Assembly: GCA_030603805.1 (NCBI GenBank)
Contig: JAUVXD010000007.1
Location: 29,251-93,250, forward strand
Length of the DNA stretch: 64,000 nucleotides
Reading direction: 5' to 3'
Source: Acholeplasmataceae bacterium
Lineage (GTDB): Bacteria; Bacillota_I; Bacilli_A; Acholeplasmatales; Acholeplasmataceae
Shown: piece by piece, positions 26,324 through 34,764 of the stretch
Numbering within the stretch: position 1 is the first letter of the stretch
Layout: each line of letters begins with the position of its first letter
Notes under the pieces: model-generated
What the model saw: the letters and a program-made list of their open reading frames with translations, nothing else
Database searches by the model: none
Told to the model about the DNA's origin: nothing
Translations under genes and position numbers: made by a program

Positions 26324-28510
26324 ATGTATGTCATCAAGCGAAACGGTATCAAAGAACCGTTTGATTTAAACAAAATCGCCAATGCGATGCAAAAAGCTTA
26401 TCGAAGTGTGGGGCTCTCTTTTACAGATGAGGAATGCTTGAAGCAAGCAACCGAAATCACGAAGGCGTATCCAAAATATCAAGAAGTCAACATCGAAATG
26501 ATTCAAGATGATGTTGAGCTCTATCTAATGAAGAAGAAGCATTATGATGCTGCACGTTCTTATATTAAGTATAGAGAAAAACAAAAGACTGACCGTGATA
26601 ATCCATGGGCAGACAATGATGAAAGACAAGATTTAATTTTAAAGAAGTATTTAATTAATGGGGAAGATAAAAAAGACTTCATCAAACGTATTGCCTTTGG
26701 TAAATCTTCTTTAGAAAAGATTTTTAGAAGAAAAGAAGCCATTTTTGGTGGTAGAAACCTTTATGCGATTGGTAGAGAAGGTAATATTACCGGTAGTAAC
26801 TGTTATGTTGTACAAGATCCAGAAGATAGCTTAGAAAGCATTTATCGTGTGGACTACCAAATTGCTAGAACCTATAGCTATGGTGGCGGACAAGGGATGA
26901 ACCTATCTAAGATTCGTCCAAAAGGTGCGAAGGTCAATAACTCATCAAACACCACACCAGGTGTTATGGTGTTTGCAGAAAAGTATTCTCACACGACTTT
27001 AAATACACAACAAGATAATAGACGTGGTGCATTGATGCTTGTTTTAAACATCGATCATCCAGATATTATCGACTTTATTACGACCAAGCTTGACTTATCT
27101 AAAGTTAATGGTGCCAATATCTCGATTGCCATTACAGATCCTTTCATGAAGGCTGTTGAAAATGATGAACAGTGGGTCATGAATTTTGAAACGCCTTATG
27201 AAGTGATCCAAAAGAAGATGAAAGCCAGAGATTTATTAAAACTTGTGGGTTATGCAGCGCATACGATGGGTGATCCTGGGGTCATTTTCATCGACAACAT
27301 GAATAATTATCATTTCTTATCCGAATATGATGATGTTAGATTTACAGCAACCAACCCATGTGGTGAACAACCACTCATGCCTCATGGATCATGTAATTTA
27401 GGCTCTATCAACTTAAATGCATTTGTTAAAAATCCATTTACAGAAGAAGCAGTCTATGATTGGGACCGATTTGATTTTGTTGTTGGAGAAATGATTGTTG
27501 CATTAGATGATTTACTCACCATGCTTGGTGATCGTCATGCGCTTCCAGAACAAATAGAGCACGTGATTCAATACCGTGAAGTTGGACTTGGCGTGATGGG
27601 CTTAGCTGACCTAGCTTTATCACTAAGACTGAGATACGGTTCAGAAGAGTTCTTAAAATTCTTAGATCAACTGATGAGACGTATGTTAAACTCTGCAACC
27701 AAAGCTTCAGCACTTCGTGCTAAAGATTTAGGTGCATTCCCAAGATTTGATTATGGTAAAGTCTCTAAATCGAGATTCTATCAAGTCGGTATTGACCCAG
27801 ATACAGATGAACTCGTCAAAAAATATGGCATGAGAAACTCAAGACTCTTATCGATAGCACCTACAGGATCTATCTCTAACATATTAGGTGTAAGTGGCGG
27901 TGTAGAGCCATTCTTCCAAATTAATTATACACGCCGTATTGTCTCTATGTTTGATGAAGAAAAAACGATTACTATTTGGGAAAAGACACCACTTGCGCTT
28001 GCAAAGACAATGAATGTCAAACCAGAACAACTTCCAGAATGGGCTTTAGTCACCTCACAAAACATTTCATTTATGGAACGCGCACACGTGCAAGCAACCA
28101 TTCAAAAATATGTAGATACTGCGATTAGTTCTACATTCAACTTACATAATAGTGCATCTGTTGACGATGTCATGGATATTTATAAAACTGCTTGGAAGCT
28201 TGGATTTAAAGGTGCAACCGTCTTTAGAGACAGATGTGCGAAAATTGGTATTTTAGCAGGTATCAATGAAAATACCGAAGATTTAAATCCTGCAGTTCCA
28301 CCACATGTTCACGTTGAAGAAAAATGGTTCAACAAGAAAACATTAGAAACCAAAGAATATATTACACACATTTCTGTATCTTCTAGTGGACACACACCAG
28401 AGAAGATTGAAAAAGAACTTTGCCCATTATGTGGCGATGTCTTAGTTAAAAAACAAGGCTGTATTAAATGTAATAATCCAGACTGTGTTTACGAAAAATG
28501 CGCTATTTAA
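26324..28510 (+). CDS. nrdJ: Adenosylcobalamin-dependent (class II) ribonucleotide reductase
   Basis: 728 residues. An ATP-cone-like N-terminus (VIKRNGIKEPFDLNKIANAMQKA), then the reductase barrel with GREGNITGSNCYV, NSSNTTPGVM, the radical site loop ATNPCGEQPLMPHGSCNLGSINLNAF, and the phosphate-binding SIAPTGSISNILGVSGG. The C-terminus has a zinc-ribbon-like CPLCG...CIKCNNPDC. It makes deoxyribonucleotides without oxygen or a separate radical subunit, and depends on the cobalamin supply encoded at 49580-52056 and 62277. ATG 26324 is chosen over GTG 26315, which lies in the ribosome site. Confidence 0.93.
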   Translation: MYVIKRNGIKEPFDLNKIANAMQKAYRSVGLSFTDEECLKQATEITKAYPKYQEVNIEMIQDDVELYLMKKKHYDAARSYIKYREKQKTDRDNPWADNDERQDLILKKYLINGEDKKDFIKRIAFGKSSLEKIFRRKEAIFGGRNLYAIGREGNITGSNCYVVQDPEDSLESIYRVDYQIARTYSYGGGQGMNLSKIRPKGAKVNNSSNTTPGVMVFAEKYSHTTLNTQQDNRRGALMLVLNIDHPDIIDFITTKLDLSKVNGANISIAITDPFMKAVENDEQWVMNFETPYEVIQKKMKARDLLKLVGYAAHTMGDPGVIFIDNMNNYHFLSEYDDVRFTATNPCGEQPLMPHGSCNLGSINLNAFVKNPFTEEAVYDWDRFDFVVGEMIVALDDLLTMLGDRHALPEQIEHVIQYREVGLGVMGLADLALSLRLRYGSEEFLKFLDQLMRRMLNSATKASALRAKDLGAFPRFDYGKVSKSRFYQVGIDPDTDELVKKYGMRNSRLLSIAPTGSISNILGVSGGVEPFFQINYTRRIVSMFDEEKTITIWEKTPLALAKTMNVKPEQLPEWALVTSQNISFMERAHVQATIQKYVDTAISSTFNLHNSASVDDVMDIYKTAWKLGFKGATVFRDRCAKIGILAGINENTEDLNPAVPPHVHVEEKWFNKKTLETKEYITHISVSSSGHTPEKIEKELCPLCGDVLVKKQGCIKCNNPDCVYEKCAI

Positions 28511-28519
28511 TGATGATGA

Positions 28520-28547
28520 AACACTCTACTCACCTAGAGTGTTTTTT
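28520..28547 (+). terminator. nrdJ terminator
   Basis: ACACTCTA-CTCACC-TAGAGTGT hairpin (28521-28542) followed by TTTTT. Confidence 0.85.
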
Positions 28548-28586
28548 CTTAAGAGTGATATACTAAACTTGAATCAGGTGATTATA

Positions 28587-29369
28587 ATGAAAAGAAAAAA
28601 GATTCACTTAACCGTGATGCCTAAAGAAATACTCACGCATCTTCATTCAAGGGGATATAAAACCAATGACATGGGTATGTCATCTGCTTTGGTCTACGAT
28701 TATGGGGACATGATTTTAAAAGTGGATTATCAATCAGAGGAGACCATCAATGAAGTGAGGATGTGTGGGTGGTTGGCACCTTATGGGTTAGCACCAAGAA
28801 TTATTGCTGAACACCTTGAAAAAAACATTCATTTTATTTTGATGGAAAAAGTTCAAGGAATGGAACTTTGTGGTGATTCTTATTTAAAGAACCCAGGTCT
28901 TTTAATTGATTGCTTAATAACAGCACTTAAACTCCTTTGGAAAATACCCATTGAAGGTTGTCCTTCTCATATGACAATTGAAAATAAACTAAAACTTGCT
29001 AAAAAACGTGTGATGAACAAAGAGGTTGATTTAAGCGATTGGGATGATGAGATTATCAATCAAAGATTTAAGACACCTGAAGAACTCTATGACTATTTAG
29101 AAAGACATAAGCATCACGAACATTTAGTGATGTCCCATGGAGATTTTTGTTTACCCAATATTTTCTTTAAGGGTAAAGACTTTGAAAGATTCATTGATCT
29201 AGGTAGAGCAGGGCTTTCCTCCAAATGGCAAGATATTGCCTTATGTGTGAGATCCCTTAAGTATAACTTAGGAACTGATCAATATATACCAAAATTTTTT
29301 GCAAAGCTTGGTATTGAACCTAATCACGACTTAATTGATTATTATCTCTTGATGGACGAACTTTTCTAA
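28587..29369 (+). CDS. APH(3')-like aminoglycoside phosphotransferase family protein
   Basis: 260 residues, the length of APH(3') enzymes (about 264). The catalytic loop SHGDFCLPNIFFKG, then RFIDLGRAGLSSKWQDIALCVRSLKYNLG and the C-terminal YYLLMDELF, closely follow the APH(3') pattern, including the C-terminal acidic end. It would phosphorylate an aminoglycoside or a related amino-sugar with ATP. No mobile element surrounds it and its base composition is like its neighbours, so it looks like a resident gene. Whether it gives resistance cannot be told. An in-frame ATG at 28485 lies inside nrdJ and is rejected. Confidence 0.8.
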   Translation: MKRKKIHLTVMPKEILTHLHSRGYKTNDMGMSSALVYDYGDMILKVDYQSEETINEVRMCGWLAPYGLAPRIIAEHLEKNIHFILMEKVQGMELCGDSYLKNPGLLIDCLITALKLLWKIPIEGCPSHMTIENKLKLAKKRVMNKEVDLSDWDDEIINQRFKTPEELYDYLERHKHHEHLVMSHGDFCLPNIFFKGKDFERFIDLGRAGLSSKWQDIALCVRSLKYNLGTDQYIPKFFAKLGIEPNHDLIDYYLLMDELF

Positions 29370-29392
29370 ATCCTTTCTATAAAATAGAAACC

Positions 29393-29421
29393 TTGACATC
29401 CAGCTTTAAAATGAATACAAT
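29393..29421 (+). promoter_or_regulatory. htpG promoter
   Basis: TTGACA (29393-29398), 17 bases, TACAAT (29416-29421). No CIRCE or CtsR-type repeat is visible. Confidence 0.75.
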
Positions 29422-29441
29422 TTTATATGGAGGCGAAAAAT

Positions 29442-31313
29442 ATGGCAAAAACACAACAGTTTAAAACAGAATCTCAAAAACTTTTACACTTAATGACGCA
29501 TTCAATCTATACGCAAAAGGAAATTTTTTTAAGAGAACTGATCTCTAATGCATCCGATGCCATTGATAAGCGTCACTATCTATCGTTAACAGATCGCAAG
29601 GTACCAACAGATACCTATGAAATTTGGTTAAAGCCAGATGAAGCAAATAAAACACTCGTTATTTCTGATAATGGGATTGGCTTTACTGAAGAAGAACTCA
29701 TTGAAAACTTAGGAACGATTGCACAAAGTGGATCTAAAGCTTTCTTAGAAAAGATCGAACAAAAAGATTTAGACATCATTGGCCAGTTTGGTGTCGGGTT
29801 TTACTCATCCTTCATGGTTGCAAAAGAAGTCATCGTAGAAACAAGATCACCCTATGCAGAAACGGGATATCGATGGACATCTTTAGGGGAAGACTCCTAT
29901 ACCATTGAAGAAATTGAGCGACATGAGATTGGAACAACCATCACTTTATTCCTTAGAGATGACGATACTGAAAACGAAGAAAACTTCTCACAGTACACAC
30001 AAACTTATACACTCAAGAATCTCGTTAAAAAGTATAGTGACTATGTCCGCTATCCGATTTTAATGATGGTTAAAAAGACTGAAGATAAAAAAGAGAAGTT
30101 TGAACAAGAAACACTCAATCAAATGATTCCAATTTGGAAAAGAGCAAAATCTGAAATAAAACCAGAAGATATGAATCAGTTTTATCAACATCAGTTTAAT
30201 GATTATGAAGAACCACTTCATGTGATTCATACCGATGTAGAAGGTTTATTAACCTATACAGCATTACTCTTTATTCCTAAGAAACCTGCTTATGACTTTT
30301 ACAGTGAACATTATGAAAAAGGCTTGCAGCTTTATTCAAAAGGTGTTTTTATCCAAAACAAGAATAAAGATTTAATACCAGATTACTTTAAGTTTGTTAA
30401 AGGGTTAGTCGATTCAGCAGATTTATCATTAAATATTTCAAGAGAACTCTTGCAGCATGATCGTCAACTCAAAAAGATTGCATCTCATATTGAAAAGAAG
30501 ATTAAATCAGAGTTAGAAAACTTACTTGAAAAAGATCGAGATAAGTATATTGAGTTTTATGAGGCATATAAGAACACACTCAAATATGGACTTTATGAAC
30601 ATTTTGGTGTCAATAAAGAAAAACTTCAAGACTTAATTATGTTTAAGACCTCTAAACGCGATGAATACATCACGTTTAAGGAATACATCGATCAAAAACC
30701 TGAGGAACAAAAAGCGATTTATTATGCATCAGGTAAATCTAAATCCTCTATTTTATCACTCCCACAAATGGATGTGATGAAGGAAAAAGGTTATGAAGTC
30801 CTCTTATTCACAGATGAAATCGATGAATTCATGATTCAAATCCTTCAAAGTTATCAAGAAGTTCCTTTTAAATCTGTTCAACAAGGGGAATCTGATTTAG
30901 TTGATGATACGAAGAAAGAAGAACTTAAGTCTAAGGAAAAAGAACATAAGGATATCTTAAAGGCACTGAAGAAAGCATTAAAAGATAAGGTTAAAGATGT
31001 GAAGCTTTCTGCAAGACTTAAGACATCTGCTGTATGTTTAGTATCAGGTGAAGGTTTATCTTTAGAAATGGAAAAGATTTTAAAGACCATGCCGAATCAA
31101 ACGGATGTTAAGGCAGATCGAATTCTTGAAATTAATCCAGATCATGATCTTTTTAAAGCATTAAACAAGATTTATGACCAAGATGCATCCAAAATTGATG
31201 ATTATGCATCCATTCTTTATCACCAAGCACTTTTAATTGAAGGCCTACCTATTGAAGACCCAACAGAGTTTTCGAATCAATTAGTCAAACTGATGATTGA
31301 ATCGAGCAAATAA
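29442..31313 (+). CDS. htpG: Hsp90-type chaperone HtpG
   Basis: 623 residues. The GHKL ATPase domain has ELISNASDAIDK, ISDNGIGFTEEELIENLGTIAQSGS and GQFGVGFYSSFMVA. The middle domain carries LYSKGVFIQNKNKDLIPDY and LNISRELLQHD, and the C-terminal dimerisation domain is present. ATP-dependent folding of client proteins in the cytosol. The start at 29442 follows GGAGGCG; a 5-codon longer form from 29427 is less likely. Confidence 0.96.
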   Translation: MAKTQQFKTESQKLLHLMTHSIYTQKEIFLRELISNASDAIDKRHYLSLTDRKVPTDTYEIWLKPDEANKTLVISDNGIGFTEEELIENLGTIAQSGSKAFLEKIEQKDLDIIGQFGVGFYSSFMVAKEVIVETRSPYAETGYRWTSLGEDSYTIEEIERHEIGTTITLFLRDDDTENEENFSQYTQTYTLKNLVKKYSDYVRYPILMMVKKTEDKKEKFEQETLNQMIPIWKRAKSEIKPEDMNQFYQHQFNDYEEPLHVIHTDVEGLLTYTALLFIPKKPAYDFYSEHYEKGLQLYSKGVFIQNKNKDLIPDYFKFVKGLVDSADLSLNISRELLQHDRQLKKIASHIEKKIKSELENLLEKDRDKYIEFYEAYKNTLKYGLYEHFGVNKEKLQDLIMFKTSKRDEYITFKEYIDQKPEEQKAIYYASGKSKSSILSLPQMDVMKEKGYEVLLFTDEIDEFMIQILQSYQEVPFKSVQQGESDLVDDTKKEELKSKEKEHKDILKALKKALKDKVKDVKLSARLKTSAVCLVSGEGLSLEMEKILKTMPNQTDVKADRILEINPDHDLFKALNKIYDQDASKIDDYASILYHQALLIEGLPIEDPTEFSNQLVKLMIESSK

Positions 31314-31320
31314 ATAAAAC

Positions 31321-31352
31321 GATGTCACGAGATTTTTCTTGTGGCATCTTTT
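31321..31352 (+). terminator. htpG terminator
   Basis: GATGTCACGAG (31321-31331) pairs with CTTGTGGCATC (31338-31348) with two wobble pairs, then TTTT. Confidence 0.7.
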
Positions 31353-31432
31353 GATAATCGACTGAGATATCAAGGTTAAGTTTATATTTTCAAGGTATAA
31401 TAGACATACAAACATCAAAGGAGATCATTTTA

Positions 31433-31813
31433 ATGAAAACCATTATCACAAAAGATGCACCTGCAGCTATAGGTGCTTACAGTCAAGGGGTGTGGGTAGC
31501 AAATACACTTTATGTCTCTGGACAAATCCCATTTGTTCCAGAAACGATGACTCTAGTCTCACAAGATATTAAAGATCAAACCAAACAATCACTAGACAAT
31601 GTGTACGCGATTGTAAAAGCAGCAGGACTAAAAAAAGAAGATATTGTCAAATGTACGATTTATATGACTAATCTTGGTGATTTTCAAGTCATGAATCAAG
31701 TTTATGGTGCATTTTTTGGTGAACATAAACCTGCACGAGCAGCTGTTGAGGTCAGAAGACTGCCTAGAGATGTTCAAATTGAAATTGATGCAATCGCAAT
31801 TAAATCGACTTAA
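31433..31813 (+). CDS. ridA: RidA family enamine/imine deaminase
   Basis: 126 residues. PAAIGAYSQGVWVANTLYVSGQIPF, QTKQSLDNVYAIVKAAGL, KCTIYMTNLGDF and PARAAVEVRRLPRDVQIEIDAIA are the RidA/YjgF signature, including the active-site Arg. It hydrolyses reactive 2-aminoacrylate-type enamines produced by PLP enzymes, which suits a cell rich in amino-acid breakdown. Monocistronic. Confidence 0.95.
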   Translation: MKTIITKDAPAAIGAYSQGVWVANTLYVSGQIPFVPETMTLVSQDIKDQTKQSLDNVYAIVKAAGLKKEDIVKCTIYMTNLGDFQVMNQVYGAFFGEHKPARAAVEVRRLPRDVQIEIDAIAIKST

Positions 31814-31818
31814 TAAAT

Positions 31819-31862
31819 ACTCAGCAAATTTAGGGGATGCCCTTTGGTTTGCTGAGTCTTTT
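31819..31862 (+). terminator. ridA terminator
   Basis: ACTCAGCAAA (31819-31828) pairs with TTTGCTGAGT (31848-31857), followed by CTTTTATTT. Confidence 0.75.
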
Positions 31863-31888
31863 ATTTCATAAAAACAAGTGCTTTACTT

Positions 31889-31978
31889 TTGGAATCATTT
31901 TAATTAAGTGCTATAATGTAAGTAAATTTATGGTGGTGTATGATGCCATCTAATGCATGCAACATTGCATGGTGAATC
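31889..31978 (+). promoter_or_regulatory. nqr operon promoter and structured leader
   Basis: TTGGAA (31889-31894), 17 bases, TATAAT (31912-31917). The 5' leader can fold as TGAT/ATCA, CCAT/ATGG and AATG/CATT (31941-31978). It also holds an 11-codon frame starting at 31940 (MMPSNACNIAW, stop TGA) with a weak ribosome site. Whether leader or hairpin regulates is unknown. Confidence 0.5.
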
Positions 31979-31997
31979 ATAGAAAAAAGGTGACAAT

Positions 31998-32942
31998 ATG
32001 ACAGATATTAAATCGTCTGTAATCAAGTATGTACAGACAAATAAAAACACAGTAATTTATGCTTCTATGCTCTTAGGTTTACTCATAGTCGGAGCAATTA
32101 TCTTTTCTCCTTATGTCCTGCTTTTGGCACTGGTTGCTTTATTAGTAGCACTTCCTTTGGATTTAGCATTTTCTAAATGGAGAAAAAAGCCTTTTGATCC
32201 TGGGTTTATGGTAACACCGCTCTTGCTCACTTTACTGATGCCTCCAGCAATCCCACTTTGGGTTGTCGGTATTGGTGCATTCTTTGCGGTTCTCTTTGGT
32301 AAGAACATTTTTGGTGGATCTGGAAAATATGTTTTTACACCCGCTTTAGTTGGTGCAGTCTTTGTCTTAATCTCGTTTCCTTCTCATATGGCAACACACT
32401 GGGTAAATCCTGTGACAGATATTATTGGAGGGGCAACACCACTCATCAATCTTAACAATAATTTAAATCCTTATCCTTATACCATCACACAGTTACTTTT
32501 AGGTAATGTACCTGGATCTTTGGGTGAAACATTCAGATTAGGGATTATCGTTTTAGGTTTATTACTGATTGCACTTAAGATTGCTGACTGGAGAATCCCA
32601 CTCGCTTATCTTGGTTTCTTCTTTATCATTACGGCAATTTTCTATTACGTATTTCCAGATTACGTGAATGCACGCAATATTCCTTATGGTAAAGATCCAT
32701 TGACTTCCCTTTTTGTCGGTGGACTACTTTTCGGTGCATTTTTCATTGCAGTTGATCCTGTGATTGCACCGCTCACTTCAAAAGGAAAAATTATTTATGG
32801 TTTTGGTCTTGCACTTATTACCTTTATTATTAGAAATTATGGAACATTCCATGAAGGCGTCACATTCAGTCTTTTAATTATGGCTGCGGTATCACCTTTA
32901 ATTGATCATGCAACCCAAAAGAAAGTAGAGGAGGTTAAATGA
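31998..32942 (+). CDS. nqrB: Na+-NQR-type subunit B / RnfD-like membrane flavoprotein
   Basis: 314 residues with about nine or ten membrane helices. DPGFMVTPLLLTLLMPP, FGKNIFGGSGKYVFTPALVG, the covalent-FMN motif DIIGGAT (Thr147; the usual Ser/Thr of the motif is Gly here) and LLLGNVPGSLGET are family blocks. It is shorter than typical NqrB (about 410) and close to RnfD in length, but the downstream nqrF supports an Nqr-type complex. It carries FMN and probably forms the ion channel. First gene of the operon; no nqrA precedes it. Confidence 0.8.
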   Translation: MTDIKSSVIKYVQTNKNTVIYASMLLGLLIVGAIIFSPYVLLLALVALLVALPLDLAFSKWRKKPFDPGFMVTPLLLTLLMPPAIPLWVVGIGAFFAVLFGKNIFGGSGKYVFTPALVGAVFVLISFPSHMATHWVNPVTDIIGGATPLINLNNNLNPYPYTITQLLLGNVPGSLGETFRLGIIVLGLLLIALKIADWRIPLAYLGFFFIITAIFYYVFPDYVNARNIPYGKDPLTSLFVGGLLFGAFFIAVDPVIAPLTSKGKIIYGFGLALITFIIRNYGTFHEGVTFSLLIMAAVSPLIDHATQKKVEEVK

Positions 32943-33523
32943 TGAAAAACCAACTCAAGATTTTTATGTTCGTGATTATTTTAGGGACACTCACATCAGC
33001 TTTACTACTCGGTATGGATTTACTCACAAGAGATAGAATTGCAGCGAATGCAGAAGCACTTCTCAAATCAAGTATTTTAGACGCCAATGCAGTCTCTTAT
33101 AATTTCACCAATATCCATACCATTTTTGATGAAGAGGTTGATGTCATCGAATCTGAAGGGTTAACCTTTTATGTCCACAAGACCACAGGCAATATTTCAT
33201 ATACTTTTGCCGGTGGTGGTGTATGGGGTCCGATTGAAGGTATTATCACGTTGCAATCTGATTTTGTGACGATTGTTGCGATTAGAGTACTTCAACAAGA
33301 AGAAACCCCTGGATTAGGTGGTGTTGTTGCTGAGCCTAGATATTTATCTCAGTTTGTGGGTAAACTCATGACACCAGAACTCATTATTGCAAAAAATCCA
33401 GAACCTAATGCAGATAACGAAGTGGATTCGATTACAGGAGCAACCGCAACTTCTAATCGCTTTTCACTCATACTCAATACAAACTATACCGAACACAAAG
33501 CTGTTTGGGATCGTTTGAGTTAA
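32939..33523 (+). CDS. nqrC: Na+-NQR-type subunit C / RnfG-like flavoprotein
   Basis: 194 residues. One N-terminal membrane helix (about 7-28), then an extracytoplasmic FMN-binding domain with QEETPGLGG and the flavinylation motif DSITGAT (Thr169). FMN attachment would need an ApbE enzyme, which is not in this window. Shorter than typical NqrC (about 260). Overlaps nqrB by four bases. Confidence 0.85.
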   Translation: MMKNQLKIFMFVIILGTLTSALLLGMDLLTRDRIAANAEALLKSSILDANAVSYNFTNIHTIFDEEVDVIESEGLTFYVHKTTGNISYTFAGGGVWGPIEGIITLQSDFVTIVAIRVLQQEETPGLGGVVAEPRYLSQFVGKLMTPELIIAKNPEPNADNEVDSITGATATSNRFSLILNTNYTEHKAVWDRLS

Positions 33524-33535
33524 GGAGATAAACTT

Positions 33536-34162
33536 ATGAAACTGATACGTTTAAAATATACAAAATGGTTTAACATCTTAAAAGATGGCCTGCATAAGAA
33601 TAATCCGATTGTTGTTGCTGTTTTAGGGATTTGTTCAGCATTGGCAGTCACGAACAAAGTTGAAAATGCGATTGCGATGGGTTTAGGTGTGACCTTCGTT
33701 GTCATGGCCTCTTCTGCAACCGTCTCTTTAATAAGAAGCTTTATTCCCTCTAAAGTAAGAATGATTACCTACATGGTGATCATCTCAACCTTTGTTATCT
33801 TGGTTCAAATGTTCCTTCAAGCATTCTTTCCTAATATTGCATCCGCGTTAGGCGCGTACGTAGGACTGATTATTACCAACTGTATCGTGATGGGTAGAGC
33901 AGAAGCATTTGCAGCTAAAAATCCAGTTAGATATACACTTGTGGATGGTTTTGCAAGTGGTATGGGCTATACGTTCATTTTAATTATTGTTTCGATGGTT
34001 AGAGAAGTCTTAGCGTTTGGTACGTTTTTAAACATCCGTGTTATGCCTGAAACCTGGCCAAACTGGACAGTGATGGCGATTGCCCCAGGTGGATTCTTCG
34101 TATTAGGTCTACTCATCTGGGCGATTAGAGAAATGTCTCATTTTTATGAGACTGCAGAATAA
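33536..34162 (+). CDS. nqrD: Na+-NQR subunit D
   Basis: 208 residues, six membrane helices. The inverted Cys-bearing half-helices GICSALAVTNKVENAIAMGLG and GLIITNCIVMGRAEAFAAKNP hold the two cysteines that bind the membrane iron centre with NqrE. The wording SSATVSLIRSFIPSKVRMITYMVII matches NqrD better than RnfE. Confidence 0.85.
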   Translation: MKLIRLKYTKWFNILKDGLHKNNPIVVAVLGICSALAVTNKVENAIAMGLGVTFVVMASSATVSLIRSFIPSKVRMITYMVIISTFVILVQMFLQAFFPNIASALGAYVGLIITNCIVMGRAEAFAAKNPVRYTLVDGFASGMGYTFILIIVSMVREVLAFGTFLNIRVMPETWPNWTVMAIAPGGFFVLGLLIWAIREMSHFYETAE

Positions 34163-34173
34163 GGAGGGCAATC

Positions 34174-34752
34174 ATGGAACTGTTAGATCTATTAGTCCAA
34201 TCGATACTCAATCAAAATATAGCTTTAGTCTTTATTTTAGGGATGTGTCCTTTAATTGCGATATCAACCAATATTAAGAATGCTAAAGGTATGGGAATTG
34301 CTGTTGTCTTTGTTGTAACCATTACAGCAATGATCAATTATCCGATTTACCGTTTGCTTGTCTCAACTGGGACAACCAATCTTGCATTACTTGTATTCAT
34401 TATCACGATTGCTGCAACCGTTCAATTTTTAGAGATGTTTTTAGAAAGATTCATTCCAAAGCTTTATAATGCTTTCGGGATTTTCCTACCTTTGATTACG
34501 GTCAACTGCGTGGTTTTAGCGGTTTCCTTATTCTTTGTGAATAGAAACTATAATTTCCTTCAAACAACATCTTTTGCCTTTGGTTCATCAGTGGGTTGGC
34601 TTTTAGCCATTGTCTTACTTGCGGGTATTCGTGAAAAGATGAACAAAATCTCAGATGTTCCAAGAGGCTTAAAAGGTAAAGGTATTGTCTTTATCATTTT
34701 AGGGATTTTAGCACTTGCGTTTATTGGATTTACTGGATTTTCAATCGCATAA
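34174..34752 (+). CDS. nqrE: Na+-NQR subunit E
   Basis: 192 residues, six membrane helices. LGMCPLIAISTNIKNAKGMGIAVVFV and FGIFLPLITVNCVVLAVSLFFVNRNYNF carry the paired cysteines; the RNYNF ending of this loop is NqrE-like. It is the pseudo-symmetric partner of NqrD around the iron centre. Preceded by AAGGAGG. Confidence 0.87.
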   Translation: MELLDLLVQSILNQNIALVFILGMCPLIAISTNIKNAKGMGIAVVFVVTITAMINYPIYRLLVSTGTTNLALLVFIITIAATVQFLEMFLERFIPKLYNAFGIFLPLITVNCVVLAVSLFFVNRNYNFLQTTSFAFGSSVGWLLAIVLLAGIREKMNKISDVPRGLKGKGIVFIILGILALAFIGFTGFSIA

Positions 34753-34764
34753 GGGAGGTACTTC

